Of a DNA stretch of 64,000 nucleotides, positions 1-7,427 are shown piece by piece. The stretch covers positions 1 through 64,000 of the forward strand of contig NZ_QVMM01000019.1 in the NCBI RefSeq assembly GCF_010501065.1, written 5' to 3'. The notes below the pieces were generated by a model. It did no database searches. It worked only from the letters and a program-made list of their open reading frames with translations, and was not told where the DNA came from. The position numbers and the translations under genes were made by a program. Numbering within the stretch: the first letter of the stretch is position 1; each line of letters starts with the position of its first letter. Origin of the DNA: Dysgonomonas sp. 216 (GTDB lineage: Bacteria > Bacteroidota > Bacteroidia > Bacteroidales > Dysgonomonadaceae).

Positions 1-1508
1 AATTCGATAGGTTTTTCGAAGTAATTGCCCTGCATGTCGTTGAATTTCAACATTACGTTTACGGCATCATCCTTGCCGATACCCGTTAAATCACCGACAA
101 AATCGACACGAGCCAAAGAACGGGGAAACGGCAATTGCAAAGAGGTTTCTTTTGTATGGTTGCCATGTCCGACATTTGACGAACTATTGATTATGTCCTC
201 AATATTATTCATCAAAAAATCAAAGGGATATATCGAACTGTCATAGCGCACGCCAAACCACACCTGATTAAGTTTATCGACAACCGCAAATTCCCATTCT
301 CTGTCACTAATAACAGTTAATAGTCTATCCGAAAGTTCCTTTTCGATTTGATTGTTCTGAAATACACTCCCATCGTTACGGACACCCCACCATACTTGTT
401 TGTTGTTGTCCATTACAGCGATTACCCATTCTTTGTCCTGATAAAATCGAAAAAGGTAATTATCCATGCTTTCATTCAAGCGTGGAATAATGGGTGTACC
501 GTCTTTTTTGCGAGCGAAAATAATTTGCCCTAAATTATCGACTACGATAGGCGTATATTCGGGGTCGCTGTCTATCTCCGAAACAAAAGGGAATATGATT
601 TCTTTAACACCTTTGACCTTGTCGTCCATATCCTGCATGGTGAGGATGGAGCCGCCGGTTCGTGCCATATCATCAGGTATAATTATGTCACTTCTTTTAA
701 TCCAGCTTTTATTATTACCTTTTATAGTATATGCGTATATTCCATTTTGAGTATCATCTTCAGTATTATTTACCGATACTAATTGCCCGTTAAGTATCGG
801 TTGTCCATTATCCCCAATAGGCGAGTTTATATCAGCCAGCATTGCTGCATAAGTTGCATATGTTTTTAAAATACCAACATTTTCTTTATTCTGTATCTGT
901 TGATCAAGATTGTTTACTTGACCATCTATATAAGTATAAGTATCGTCAATCTTTTGCTGTACGATTTCTTTTTTATACCAATCCGAAGTGTTAAATATCT
1001 TGATAACAGTATTACCCAAAACAATATACAATCCCGCTAATGCATCATTATTTACAAAATAAACTCCAGAATCGCTTGTAGTGGAGGGTATCGCTTCTGT
1101 TTGGTTTAGAAACTTGGTAACCTGCGAGAGAACACCATTTATACCGGTCGGTAACTTATTCCAAACATTACCAGACTTAACAACAAACTTTTTTTTGTTA
1201 CTATCATATACAAGTATATCTCCTTCTTGCAAAAACTCTGTATCTATCTCGAAGAATGAAGATAAACTATCGGATGATATAGGTTTCCATTCTCCACGAT
1301 GCCAACCTCTCGGATGATAAGTGTAGAATGTATTTTTATCATGTACGAATGCAAATGTTCCCTTTTCATTTCCAATAGGATATTTTTCGTATAATTGAGC
1401 AACTGTATCGACAGGTGCTTTCATATACCTTAATGCAGGGAGATTCATCAAAGCCCTCCAAACAGTTTCAGAAAGGAAAGTTGGTCTATTATCTTGACAG
1501 TTATTCAT
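1..1508 (-). CDS. Phage tail/fibre-like protein, C-terminus cut by window edge
   Basis: I read this frame directly: it opens with ATG at 1508, two bases after the stop of the upstream gene, and stays open for 502 codons to the left edge, so the C-terminus is missing. The N-terminus contains a segment around residues 10-30 (WRALMNLPALRYMKAPVDT). The C-terminal half has three similar modules with the pattern VVDNxGQxxFxRxxDG (examples: VVDNLGQIIFARKKDG, VMDNNKQVWWGVRNDG, VVDKLNQVWFGVRYDS). Such repeated beta-rich modules are common in phage fibres and baseplate proteins. It is the last visible gene of the minus-strand virion operon, which supports a tail or receptor-binding role. The exact function is not established. 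Confidence 0.72.
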   Translation of the reverse strand, partial: MNNCQDNRPTFLSETVWRALMNLPALRYMKAPVDTVAQLYEKYPIGNEKGTFAFVHDKNTFYTYHPRGWHRGEWKPISSDSLSSFFEIDTEFLQEGDILVYDSNKKKFVVKSGNVWNKLPTGINGVLSQVTKFLNQTEAIPSTTSDSGVYFVNNDALAGLYIVLGNTVIKIFNTSDWYKKEIVQQKIDDTYTYIDGQVNNLDQQIQNKENVGILKTYATYAAMLADINSPIGDNGQPILNGQLVSVNNTEDDTQNGIYAYTIKGNNKSWIKRSDIIIPDDMARTGGSILTMQDMDDKVKGVKEIIFPFVSEIDSDPEYTPIVVDNLGQIIFARKKDGTPIIPRLNESMDNYLFRFYQDKEWVIAVMDNNKQVWWGVRNDGSVFQNNQIEKELSDRLLTVISDREWEFAVVDKLNQVWFGVRYDSSIYPFDFLMNNIEDIINSSSNVGHGNHTKETSLQLPFPRSLARVDFVGDLTGIGKDDAVNVMLKFNDMQGNYFEKPIE

Positions 1509-1510
1509 AA

Positions 1511-2176
1511 CTATTTAATTATTTCGGTTGCTTTATTTTCTAATACCTGTGCTATATCAGGCTTTTCAAATATGTAGAATACCATACTCGCACACAGATA
1601 TGCAAGTGGTACAAATAGTTTTTCGTTTAATTTTGTATTGTCGCTTAATGGACTGATAAGAGGAATATATAAAGCCTCTTCTATTTCCTGTTTGCTACCT
1701 ACTGGTACAGAGTAATATTCCAATACATCCTTTTGCGGATATATATAACTATCATCTACTCGCTCTTTTATTCCTTTGTTACTGAGTACGCATACCGGGC
1801 GAACAAAATTCCCTCTTGTATATTCATTTGCTTGTATTCTAGCGATAGGATCTGAACTAGGTATCAATGTTTCCCCTACTACCTGCCAACCTTTCATCTT
1901 GAAAGAGACTAGGCTGTAAAAATCTTCAGGCAATACGATATAGCCTGTTCCATGTGGTATATCGGAAACTAATTTCTGATCCGAAAAATCTTTGATTGTA
2001 AAATATGTTTTTGGGAATATATTGACAGCTTTACGCCACGCATCCACAAATACACTTTCGATATGTCCTTTTACTTTTGATGTATCAGAACCGACAAAAG
2101 CATCAGACTCGATATCATTCCATCCGAGTTCATTCATTATCTGCATCACACGGGATATAAATTCTGCTTTCATCAT
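1511..2176 (-). CDS. Putative head-tail connector / tail structural protein
   Basis: About 221 residues from the ATG at 2176 (a second ATG follows directly). An upstream GTG at 2215 would add 13 residues, but its peptide (LEYWQPFF...) looks non-conserved. The protein is acidic, has no signal peptide or transmembrane segment, and reads as a folded structural protein (KTYFTIKDFSDQKL, then YYSVPVGSKQEIEEALYIPL). Lying between the head genes and the tail-fibre-like gene, it sits where podoviruses encode the tail tube, gp11-like or ring protein. That assignment is inferred from position only; I recognise no named domain. Confidence 0.6.
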   Translation of the reverse strand: MMKAEFISRVMQIMNELGWNDIESDAFVGSDTSKVKGHIESVFVDAWRKAVNIFPKTYFTIKDFSDQKLVSDIPHGTGYIVLPEDFYSLVSFKMKGWQVVGETLIPSSDPIARIQANEYTRGNFVRPVCVLSNKGIKERVDDSYIYPQKDVLEYYSVPVGSKQEIEEALYIPLISPLSDNTKLNEKLFVPLAYLCASMVFYIFEKPDIAQVLENKATEIIK

Positions 2177-2255
2177 TTTATCTTTTAAGAAGAAAGGCTG
2201 CCAGTATTCTAGCACTAACAGCCTTTTAATTTATTTTGACTTATGAGTAAATTAC

Positions 2256-2798
2256 TTACTGTATATTCCAGTTAGGAAACGATACACTGTTTAATTTTGC
2301 CTGCTCCATTACCGATGCGGGATCTTTCAGCTTCATGTGATGCACCTTATATGGATCACCTTTCAGTATTGCCACAGCACCATTGATGTCTGTAACTTCA
2401 GTATAAGGAGTTGCTTCACCATCTACACCTTCACCAGTAGCTTCGCCTCCGGCTGTTGCTGCATTTTCTCCCGATTGTCCTTTTGCTGCTTCGGCTTCCA
2501 ATTCAGCTTTTGTTTTGGAATTGGCACGAGGTACATTCAATTTTTCTTCAGTACCTTCAGGTTTTCCTCCTATCCCTTCTACGTCTTCATCGAATCCTCC
2601 GGCAGTAGTTCCGGGAGCAACACCAATCCATCCACTTTTGAAGAACTTGGATTCTTCTACGGCTTTCTGAGTTGCAGGATCATTCACAATACAATCTTTC
2701 TCGTTTCCTTTGAATGAAATCGATTTTACTTTTCCATTAACTTCTACGAGAAATGAATATTTTACACCAGTCTTAGATATATATCTTTTTGCTGCCAT
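2256..2798 (-). CDS. Phage head decoration/fibre-like structural protein
   Basis: 180 residues starting MAAKRYIS. Residues 1-60 form a small basic beta-rich domain (KYSFLVEVNGKVKSISFKGN). It is followed by a low-complexity Ala/Gly/Glu linker (about residues 70-130), then a short C-terminal segment with ILKGDPYKVHHMKLKDPASV. A globular N-terminus, flexible linker and C-terminal tail, placed directly downstream of the major capsid gene, are typical of head fibre or decoration proteins. The gene lies in the minus-strand capsid operon. No family name can be given with certainty. Confidence 0.6.
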   Translation of the reverse strand: MAAKRYISKTGVKYSFLVEVNGKVKSISFKGNEKDCIVNDPATQKAVEESKFFKSGWIGVAPGTTAGGFDEDVEGIGGKPEGTEEKLNVPRANSKTKAELEAEAAKGQSGENAATAGGEATGEGVDGEATPYTEVTDINGAVAILKGDPYKVHHMKLKDPASVMEQAKLNSVSFPNWNIQ

Positions 2799-2862
2799 TA
2801 TGATCTATTATTTTTATTATTAAATACAGGAGGGAAATATACCCCTCCATGCTTATTTATGT

Positions 2863-4248
2863 TTACGACAATGATACTCGTGAGTGGGCATCCGGGTTAC
2901 GAAGAACGAGTCCACATATTTCTATCAAAGCACGTCCATCAGAATCAGATATACCTGCTTTCCTGAAATCAAAATCTTGCACATCCCAACCATGAGTCCA
3001 TTTGCGTAGGAAGTCTGCGTCAAGAATAAATCCTTTATCTGCCATTCCTTGATCGTCAAGTGTCTGATCGTGTGCGATAAGTAATGTGCCGAATTTAGAT
3101 ATGATAGTAGTATATTCGATACCATGTGCTTGTAGTCTAGAGCCTACGTTTACAACCTTAGTGTATTCAACTTTTTCGAGTGCTTCCAACAAGTCGCTAC
3201 CTACAATGAATGTTTTACGTTTACCTGAGTTATTACCAGTAAAGGCGTGTTTCATCAGGGCAACGATACTATCCGCTGTTACAGCTACACCATTGAAGCT
3301 AAATTCCTTACCTGCTTGTGTCCATATACCTTCTGTGAAGTAAATATCTTCGGCTTTCTTAGTATGGGCATTCTTAATTTTGATCTTCCATTTTACACCT
3401 CTCCAAAACGAAACGTTCATTGTACGTCTCATATCAAAAACAGCTTCCTCTTCCTGATCCGTAAATGTCCATTTTACTTCTTTCTTGGCTCTCTCGAACA
3501 GACTTGTAACCTCCACCTGAGCCATGAATTTTTGCAGGTATTGTTCAAAGTCGGTAGGAACAGCACTATAAGCATCTGTTTGTATTTGGCTTTCTGCTCC
3601 GGCACGTCCGGCTCTCGTTACTTTTGTGCCTGATGCAATGGCAGGAACAGTAGTCAATCCACCTCCTACTGATGGTTTACCATTTACAGCGACAACAATT
3701 GGATGTCCCGAAGTGTCTTTTTGAATCACATAAAGCATTAACTGGCGTAGAGGATCGACAGAACCATCAGGTCTATATCCTTGAACACCTTCTACAAGAA
3801 TTGTCTGATCGCAAGCGAAAATGTCTTTATCAGAAGTTTGCAATACCTCCTGAGTATTTCCTCCATCTGCGATAGCTGTAGTTGTAGTGGCTACAAGTTC
3901 AATCGTACTGATAGCATAATGCCTTACAACCTGTCCGCTTGCATCTTTCTCTCCATCACCTACTACACGCTGATCGTCAATACTTCGGGCAATAGTTTCC
4001 AATGGAACGTCATGCGGCCTGATTTTGGTTACTCGCTCATCAAGATCATCCAGTATAAGATTTTCAGATCTTTCACGAGTTTCGGTTACTGAGGTCATGG
4101 CATTGGTGTCCGCAGATCCTCCTTTCTCAAGTGGCATGGCATCTGCTGTCATGGCAGCACCATCAAATACCCCAAAAATGGAGCATAATAGCATAACTAC
4201 GACTAAGAATAGTCCGCTATCTTTAATTTTTAATAATTTCTGTTTCAT
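2863..4248 (-). CDS. Major capsid protein with signal-peptide-like N-terminus
   Basis: 461 residues, immediately downstream of the scaffold-like gene and after the portal, the usual place of the capsid gene. The body (residues about 100-460) contains segments typical of phage coat proteins (EQYLQKFMAQVEVTSLFERA, VFDMRRTMNVSFWRGVKWK, GSRLQAHGIEYTTIISKFGT). The odd part is residues 1-38: a basic stretch (KQKLLKIK), a hydrophobic run (LFLVVVMLLCSIFGVF) and an Ala-rich end (AAMTADA), which look like a Sec signal peptide although the product must assemble in the cytoplasm. The capsid role is inferred from context and composition and is fairly secure. The purpose of the leader is unknown. Confidence 0.78.
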   Translation of the reverse strand: MKQKLLKIKDSGLFLVVVMLLCSIFGVFDGAAMTADAMPLEKGGSADTNAMTSVTETRERSENLILDDLDERVTKIRPHDVPLETIARSIDDQRVVGDGEKDASGQVVRHYAISTIELVATTTTAIADGGNTQEVLQTSDKDIFACDQTILVEGVQGYRPDGSVDPLRQLMLYVIQKDTSGHPIVVAVNGKPSVGGGLTTVPAIASGTKVTRAGRAGAESQIQTDAYSAVPTDFEQYLQKFMAQVEVTSLFERAKKEVKWTFTDQEEEAVFDMRRTMNVSFWRGVKWKIKIKNAHTKKAEDIYFTEGIWTQAGKEFSFNGVAVTADSIVALMKHAFTGNNSGKRKTFIVGSDLLEALEKVEYTKVVNVGSRLQAHGIEYTTIISKFGTLLIAHDQTLDDQGMADKGFILDADFLRKWTHGWDVQDFDFRKAGISDSDGRALIEICGLVLRNPDAHSRVSLS

Positions 4249-4275
4249 TGTTGAATAAATATTTGACTGTTAATG

Positions 4276-5076
4276 TTATATTGTAATTTCCTCCATATCA
4301 TCGTAAGCACTTTTCTTCTTACGTTTGTTAGGAATTGTTCTGTTTTTTCCTGCACCAGTTCCATTAGCAAGATCAGGAAGCGGAGCATCACCGGTTATTT
4401 TTTTCTTTTTCACTTCAATGGCTTGGTTTCTTCCTTCTACTTCTCCTGTTACGGCTGCTTCCTGTACATCTTTATCATAGTTCATTCCTTTCCATTTATA
4501 GTCAATGTATTCAGGTGATATATTCCCCATAAGGAAGTTCTCTGCATCTGAGAATATTGCATTATTTAGTTCTGCTATTTGAGCATCATCTAGTCCATTA
4601 TCAGTTTTGAATTGCTCTAAGTTTGCCTGATATTGTTGTATGTTTTTAGCAGCTTGTTCTTGTTCTGCTCTGCTCTCTGCAAGTCGTGTTAAACTCTCCT
4701 GATAACCTTTTTCAAATTCTTCAGGATCACTATCAAGCCAATCCTTTCCATACACATTACCCATCGCATAAGGAAGTGATTTTGGGCTATCTCCGGCTAT
4801 CATAGACAGTACTGCTCCCAATCGTGGATCTTGAGCCACAAGTTCTGCTAATCGGGCGTTTGCTCCACTCATTTCCTTGTATTTACCTTTCACATCATCA
4901 TAGTCCTGACCTGCATATCCCCACAGATCATCATCCGATGGCTCTCCCTGAAAGTCAGGGTTTGCCTGTTGGAATTTTGCGAGAACACCTGCACGTCCTC
5001 TCGGAGTTTCTACCTGTGTTAAAGCTGTTTCTCCTTGAGGTGTTTCTACAACTGTTTTATCTACTTCTGTTGCCAT
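4276..5076 (-). CDS. Putative capsid scaffolding protein
   Basis: 266 residues, acidic and largely alpha-helical, with a Gln/Glu/Ala-rich coiled-coil region (about 125-165, ESRAEQEQAAKNIQQYQANL) and a strongly basic C-terminal region (KKKKIT, then KNRTIPNKRKKKSAY). Acidic coiled coil plus a basic C-terminal capsid-binding tail is the usual layout of podovirus scaffolding proteins, and the gene lies 27 bp upstream of the capsid gene. It is the first gene of its transcription unit; late promoter C lies just upstream. Identification rests on composition and position, not on a recognised family. Confidence 0.68.
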   Translation of the reverse strand: MATEVDKTVVETPQGETALTQVETPRGRAGVLAKFQQANPDFQGEPSDDDLWGYAGQDYDDVKGKYKEMSGANARLAELVAQDPRLGAVLSMIAGDSPKSLPYAMGNVYGKDWLDSDPEEFEKGYQESLTRLAESRAEQEQAAKNIQQYQANLEQFKTDNGLDDAQIAELNNAIFSDAENFLMGNISPEYIDYKWKGMNYDKDVQEAAVTGEVEGRNQAIEVKKKKITGDAPLPDLANGTGAGKNRTIPNKRKKKSAYDDMEEITI

Positions 5077-5120
5077 ATTTCTTTATTTATTGTTTTTATT
5101 GGCTGTTTCATGTTTCAGGA

Positions 5121-5160
5121 CAAAAAAATGAATTAAATAGGTAGCCTTGTTCCCTTAATG
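5121..5160 (-). promoter_or_regulatory. Late promoter motif C (scaffold-capsid operon)
   Basis: On the minus strand the upstream element CATTAAGG (5153-5160) is followed, after exactly 24 nt, by TTTTTTTG (5121-5128), a one-mismatch version of the Bacteroidota -7 box TAnnTTTG. The box ends 45 nt before the scaffold start codon. The same element, spacing and box occur before the portal gene and before the internal-virion operon. Confidence 0.6.
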
Positions 5161-5167
5161 GGATAAG

Positions 5168-5187
5168 GTTTTCTATGTATAGAAAAC
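5168..5187. promoter_or_regulatory. Perfect 20-bp inverted repeat, possible operator
   Basis: GTTTTCTAT and ATAGAAAAC flank a 2-bp centre in the 176-bp gap between the divergent scaffold and 131-residue genes, 7 bp from late promoter C. There is no T-tract on either side, so it is more likely a protein-binding site than a terminator. Confidence 0.4.
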
Positions 5188-5252
5188 TATACTACAGTTA
5201 CTTAGCATAAATATTTATATGAGAATACCTTTATAGGAAAATATAAATAGGT

Positions 5253-5648
5253 ATGCTTTTTTATTTGTACGAAAGGAATTTAGATTTTTACAAGGCTTGT
5301 GAGAGAGTCAGAGATAAATACAAGGGTGTTTATTTATCTGTTAGCGAAACAACAAGACTGGCTATCAATACCCCTGCCGAATCGTTCTACCTGCTTCCCA
5401 AAGAGTGCATGAAGATTATAAACAAAGCTATTAATCATGAGACTATTAATCTAAAGCATGAATCCAAAATAGAACTGCATAAAGAGATTGGCAGAAGATA
5501 CTTCCAGTTATCAGAAGAAAATCCCGAACTAAAACCTTATGAAATTGCCAAAATAATTTCCGATCAGGATGCTCCACGATTTTATATCTCTGAAAAGACA
5601 GCTAAAGAGATTTATTATAAAATGATAAAGGAGGTAAGGGTAAAATGA
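5253..5648 (+). CDS. Hypothetical phage protein (131 aa), possible DNA-binding
   Basis: 131 residues, lysine-rich and predicted mostly helical. It includes an LHKEIGRRYFQLSEENPELK segment followed by KPYEIAKIISDQDAPRFYIS, which could form a helix-turn-helix. It is transcribed away from the virion genes and overlaps the start of the rhomboid-like gene by 4 bp (ATGA), so the two are probably co-translated. A small regulatory role is possible. I do not recognise the family. Confidence 0.6.
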   Translation: MLFYLYERNLDFYKACERVRDKYKGVYLSVSETTRLAINTPAESFYLLPKECMKIINKAINHETINLKHESKIELHKEIGRRYFQLSEENPELKPYEIAKIISDQDAPRFYISEKTAKEIYYKMIKEVRVK

Positions 5649-6151
5649 ATGCAGTAAAATATATTTTCGTTCTGTTATTTATAGTTGTTTACTGTCTGTT
5701 CGGTTTGGAATTAGGATACACAGCTACATCAATGTTTTATACCCATATTACATATATGTTTCAGCATTTGAGTATTATACATCTTGCAATCAACTCTATC
5801 GCTTTTATTGTAATGTTCCATAATTTACAGAAGCTATTGAATATATGGATCATTATAGCTTCTATATTTGTCTGTGGCTTTGCTGCATCGTTTCTATCCA
5901 TGTACGATATACCTACTGTCGGTGCTTCATCTATGATATATGCTATGGTAGGAATAGATATTGGTATGACATTGCTTTGTAAGGAAATAAAAATAGCAAA
6001 CACCCGTAGGTATCTGCTATTCATTTGTGGACTTGCATTATGTTTATTAATTAGTGCATTTATACATAACAGTAATTTCCTTATACATATCTATTCTCTG
6101 ATATTTGGATTTATTGTATCAGTAGTTTTTTCTATTCATAAAACTAGATAG
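5645..6151 (+). CDS. Rhomboid-type intramembrane serine protease (phage-encoded)
   Basis: 168 residues with six or so hydrophobic segments. The rhomboid signature is present in order: HLAIN (H46, N50) in the second segment; G93-A94-S95-S96 before a Gly-rich helix (SSMIYAMVG), matching GxSG with Ser in place of the last Gly; and a late histidine (H148 in FLIHIYSLIFGF) at the place of the catalytic His. Ser95 and His148 would form the dyad. Rhomboids cut transmembrane segments inside the membrane. The protein is near the minimal size for the fold. It overlaps the upstream 131-aa gene and sits inside the virion block, near a capsid gene that carries a membrane-type leader. Activity is inferred from motifs only. 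Confidence 0.72.
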   Translation: MNAVKYIFVLLFIVVYCLFGLELGYTATSMFYTHITYMFQHLSIIHLAINSIAFIVMFHNLQKLLNIWIIIASIFVCGFAASFLSMYDIPTVGASSMIYAMVGIDIGMTLLCKEIKIANTRRYLLFICGLALCLLISAFIHNSNFLIHIYSLIFGFIVSVVFSIHKTR

Positions 6152-6860
6152 TTAATATTGTGTCTATATTGTCTTTTAGCAACTTAGCCGCCGATTTTAC
6201 AATTGCCTTAATTGCCTCTTTTCGACCTTCTTGATGTAAATCTTGAATAAATTTCAAACTATATTTTGAAGCCTTACCCCATAAGTAGCAAATGCTTTTT
6301 ATGACATATCTTTTTGTTTTAGTGGTTAATGAGTTTCTTAAATTATTAATATCATCTGTCAACTCTTCCACTACACTCTCATCTTCAAAATATTGAGGCA
6401 AGGCTTTTTGTAATTCGGTAAGATATGCATCTATCAGCAATATTTGTTTTACATGAAAAGGGTTTGTGTCTGCATCTTCATCCGCCGTATCAATATCAAT
6501 AAAATAATCATCTGTAAATGATTTAATAATAACATCATCAATATTTATACTAATTTTATCATAACGGTTCAGAATATCAATCTATCCTTTAAGTTTTGCA
6601 TCTAATATCCCAACATCGATTTGATAGGTATCCTCTTTGTTTATCACTGAAGAGTTGGGATATTGAGATACTGTTATCAAATGATTTCCTCCTGTAAAAT
6701 TATATTTAACTATTCTAAAATAAAATTCTGAATCTCTTTCTCTAACTTCGATGATATTACTATCCGACTTTGTAAATAAAAATCTATCTCTAGTGTTAAA
6801 GTTGAATACTACGCTTTCTATTTTTTCGAGATAATAAATAGGTACATCTTTATTTTTCAT
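6144..6860 (-). pseudogene. Hypothetical protein interrupted by an in-frame TAG
   Basis: A 92-codon frame starting ATG at 6860 ends in TAG at 6582-6584, and the same frame then stays open for 145 more codons to a stop at 6144. The second half has no ATG near its beginning; its first plausible start is a TTG at 6440. Read through, the product would be about 238 residues, with a beta-rich N-terminal part (SEFYFRIVKYNFTGG) and a helical C-terminal part. The residue before the stop is Gly and the next are Ile-Asp-Ile-Leu; a Trp codon TGG changed to TAG is the simplest explanation. Other prophage genes end in TAG, so the codon is a normal stop here. Function unknown. It overlaps the 3' end of the convergent rhomboid gene by 8 bp. 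Confidence 0.6.
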
Positions 6861-6899
6861 ATCTATATGCTTTATTTATATCTCCAAATATAAGCATAA

Positions 6900-7427
6900 T
6901 TACCAGTAACCATGCCATCTTCGTATAGGTTGTGTTCTTTTTTCCAATGCACCTTTTATATCACTCTTATAACCTCCGCTACCATCCACGCCAATACAGT
7001 TTGCTAAAAACACAGAAGCTATATTCGACATCTTTGTCTCAAGCCATTTATACATGATCCAGTCTTTCAGAAAACTGAATATATAATCTTCAATAGGCTG
7101 TGCCATCGACATCATAAAATCATCAGGCATATTCAAGTAACAGATATAATCCCTTTTCTTACTGAAGTCTTTTCGTTCAAAATATTCAGGTTCTATAGGT
7201 ATATTTTTCTGATATGCTGACAAAGTAGGGATTATTTGTGCCTGAGCATTGAAAAATAATTCCCTGAATTTAGGCAGGTAGGCTTCATCAAACACAAGTG
7301 TCTCGAACATGGGGTTTCCATCTTTATCCGTTTGCCTTATTGAGTACAATGATGATTCCTGCTTTACGGCATCGAACATATCATCATGTGAATATATGAA
7401 AGTGAGTAGTGGCATATCAAGCTGCAT
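6900..7427 (-). CDS. Phage structural protein downstream of portal
   Basis: 175 residues from the ATG at 7427, which overlaps the portal stop by 11 bp; a longer frame starts at 7454. The overlap implies translational coupling with the portal gene. The protein is aromatic-rich (KRDYICYLNMPDDFMMSMAQ, IFSFLKDWIMYKWLETKMSN) and ends in a basic RRWHGYW tail. Position after the portal suggests a head-tail joining or adaptor protein. No family recognised. Confidence 0.62.
   Translation of the reverse strand: MQLDMPLLTFIYSHDDMFDAVKQESSLYSIRQTDKDGNPMFETLVFDEAYLPKFRELFFNAQAQIIPTLSAYQKNIPIEPEYFERKDFSKKRDYICYLNMPDDFMMSMAQPIEDYIFSFLKDWIMYKWLETKMSNIASVFLANCIGVDGSGGYKSDIKGALEKRTQPIRRWHGYW

Noticed and set aside
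1438..1445. A further CCTTAATG match to the late-promoter element inside the first gene
   Set aside because: No TAnnTTTG-like box lies at the 24-nt distance and the match sits in coding sequence.
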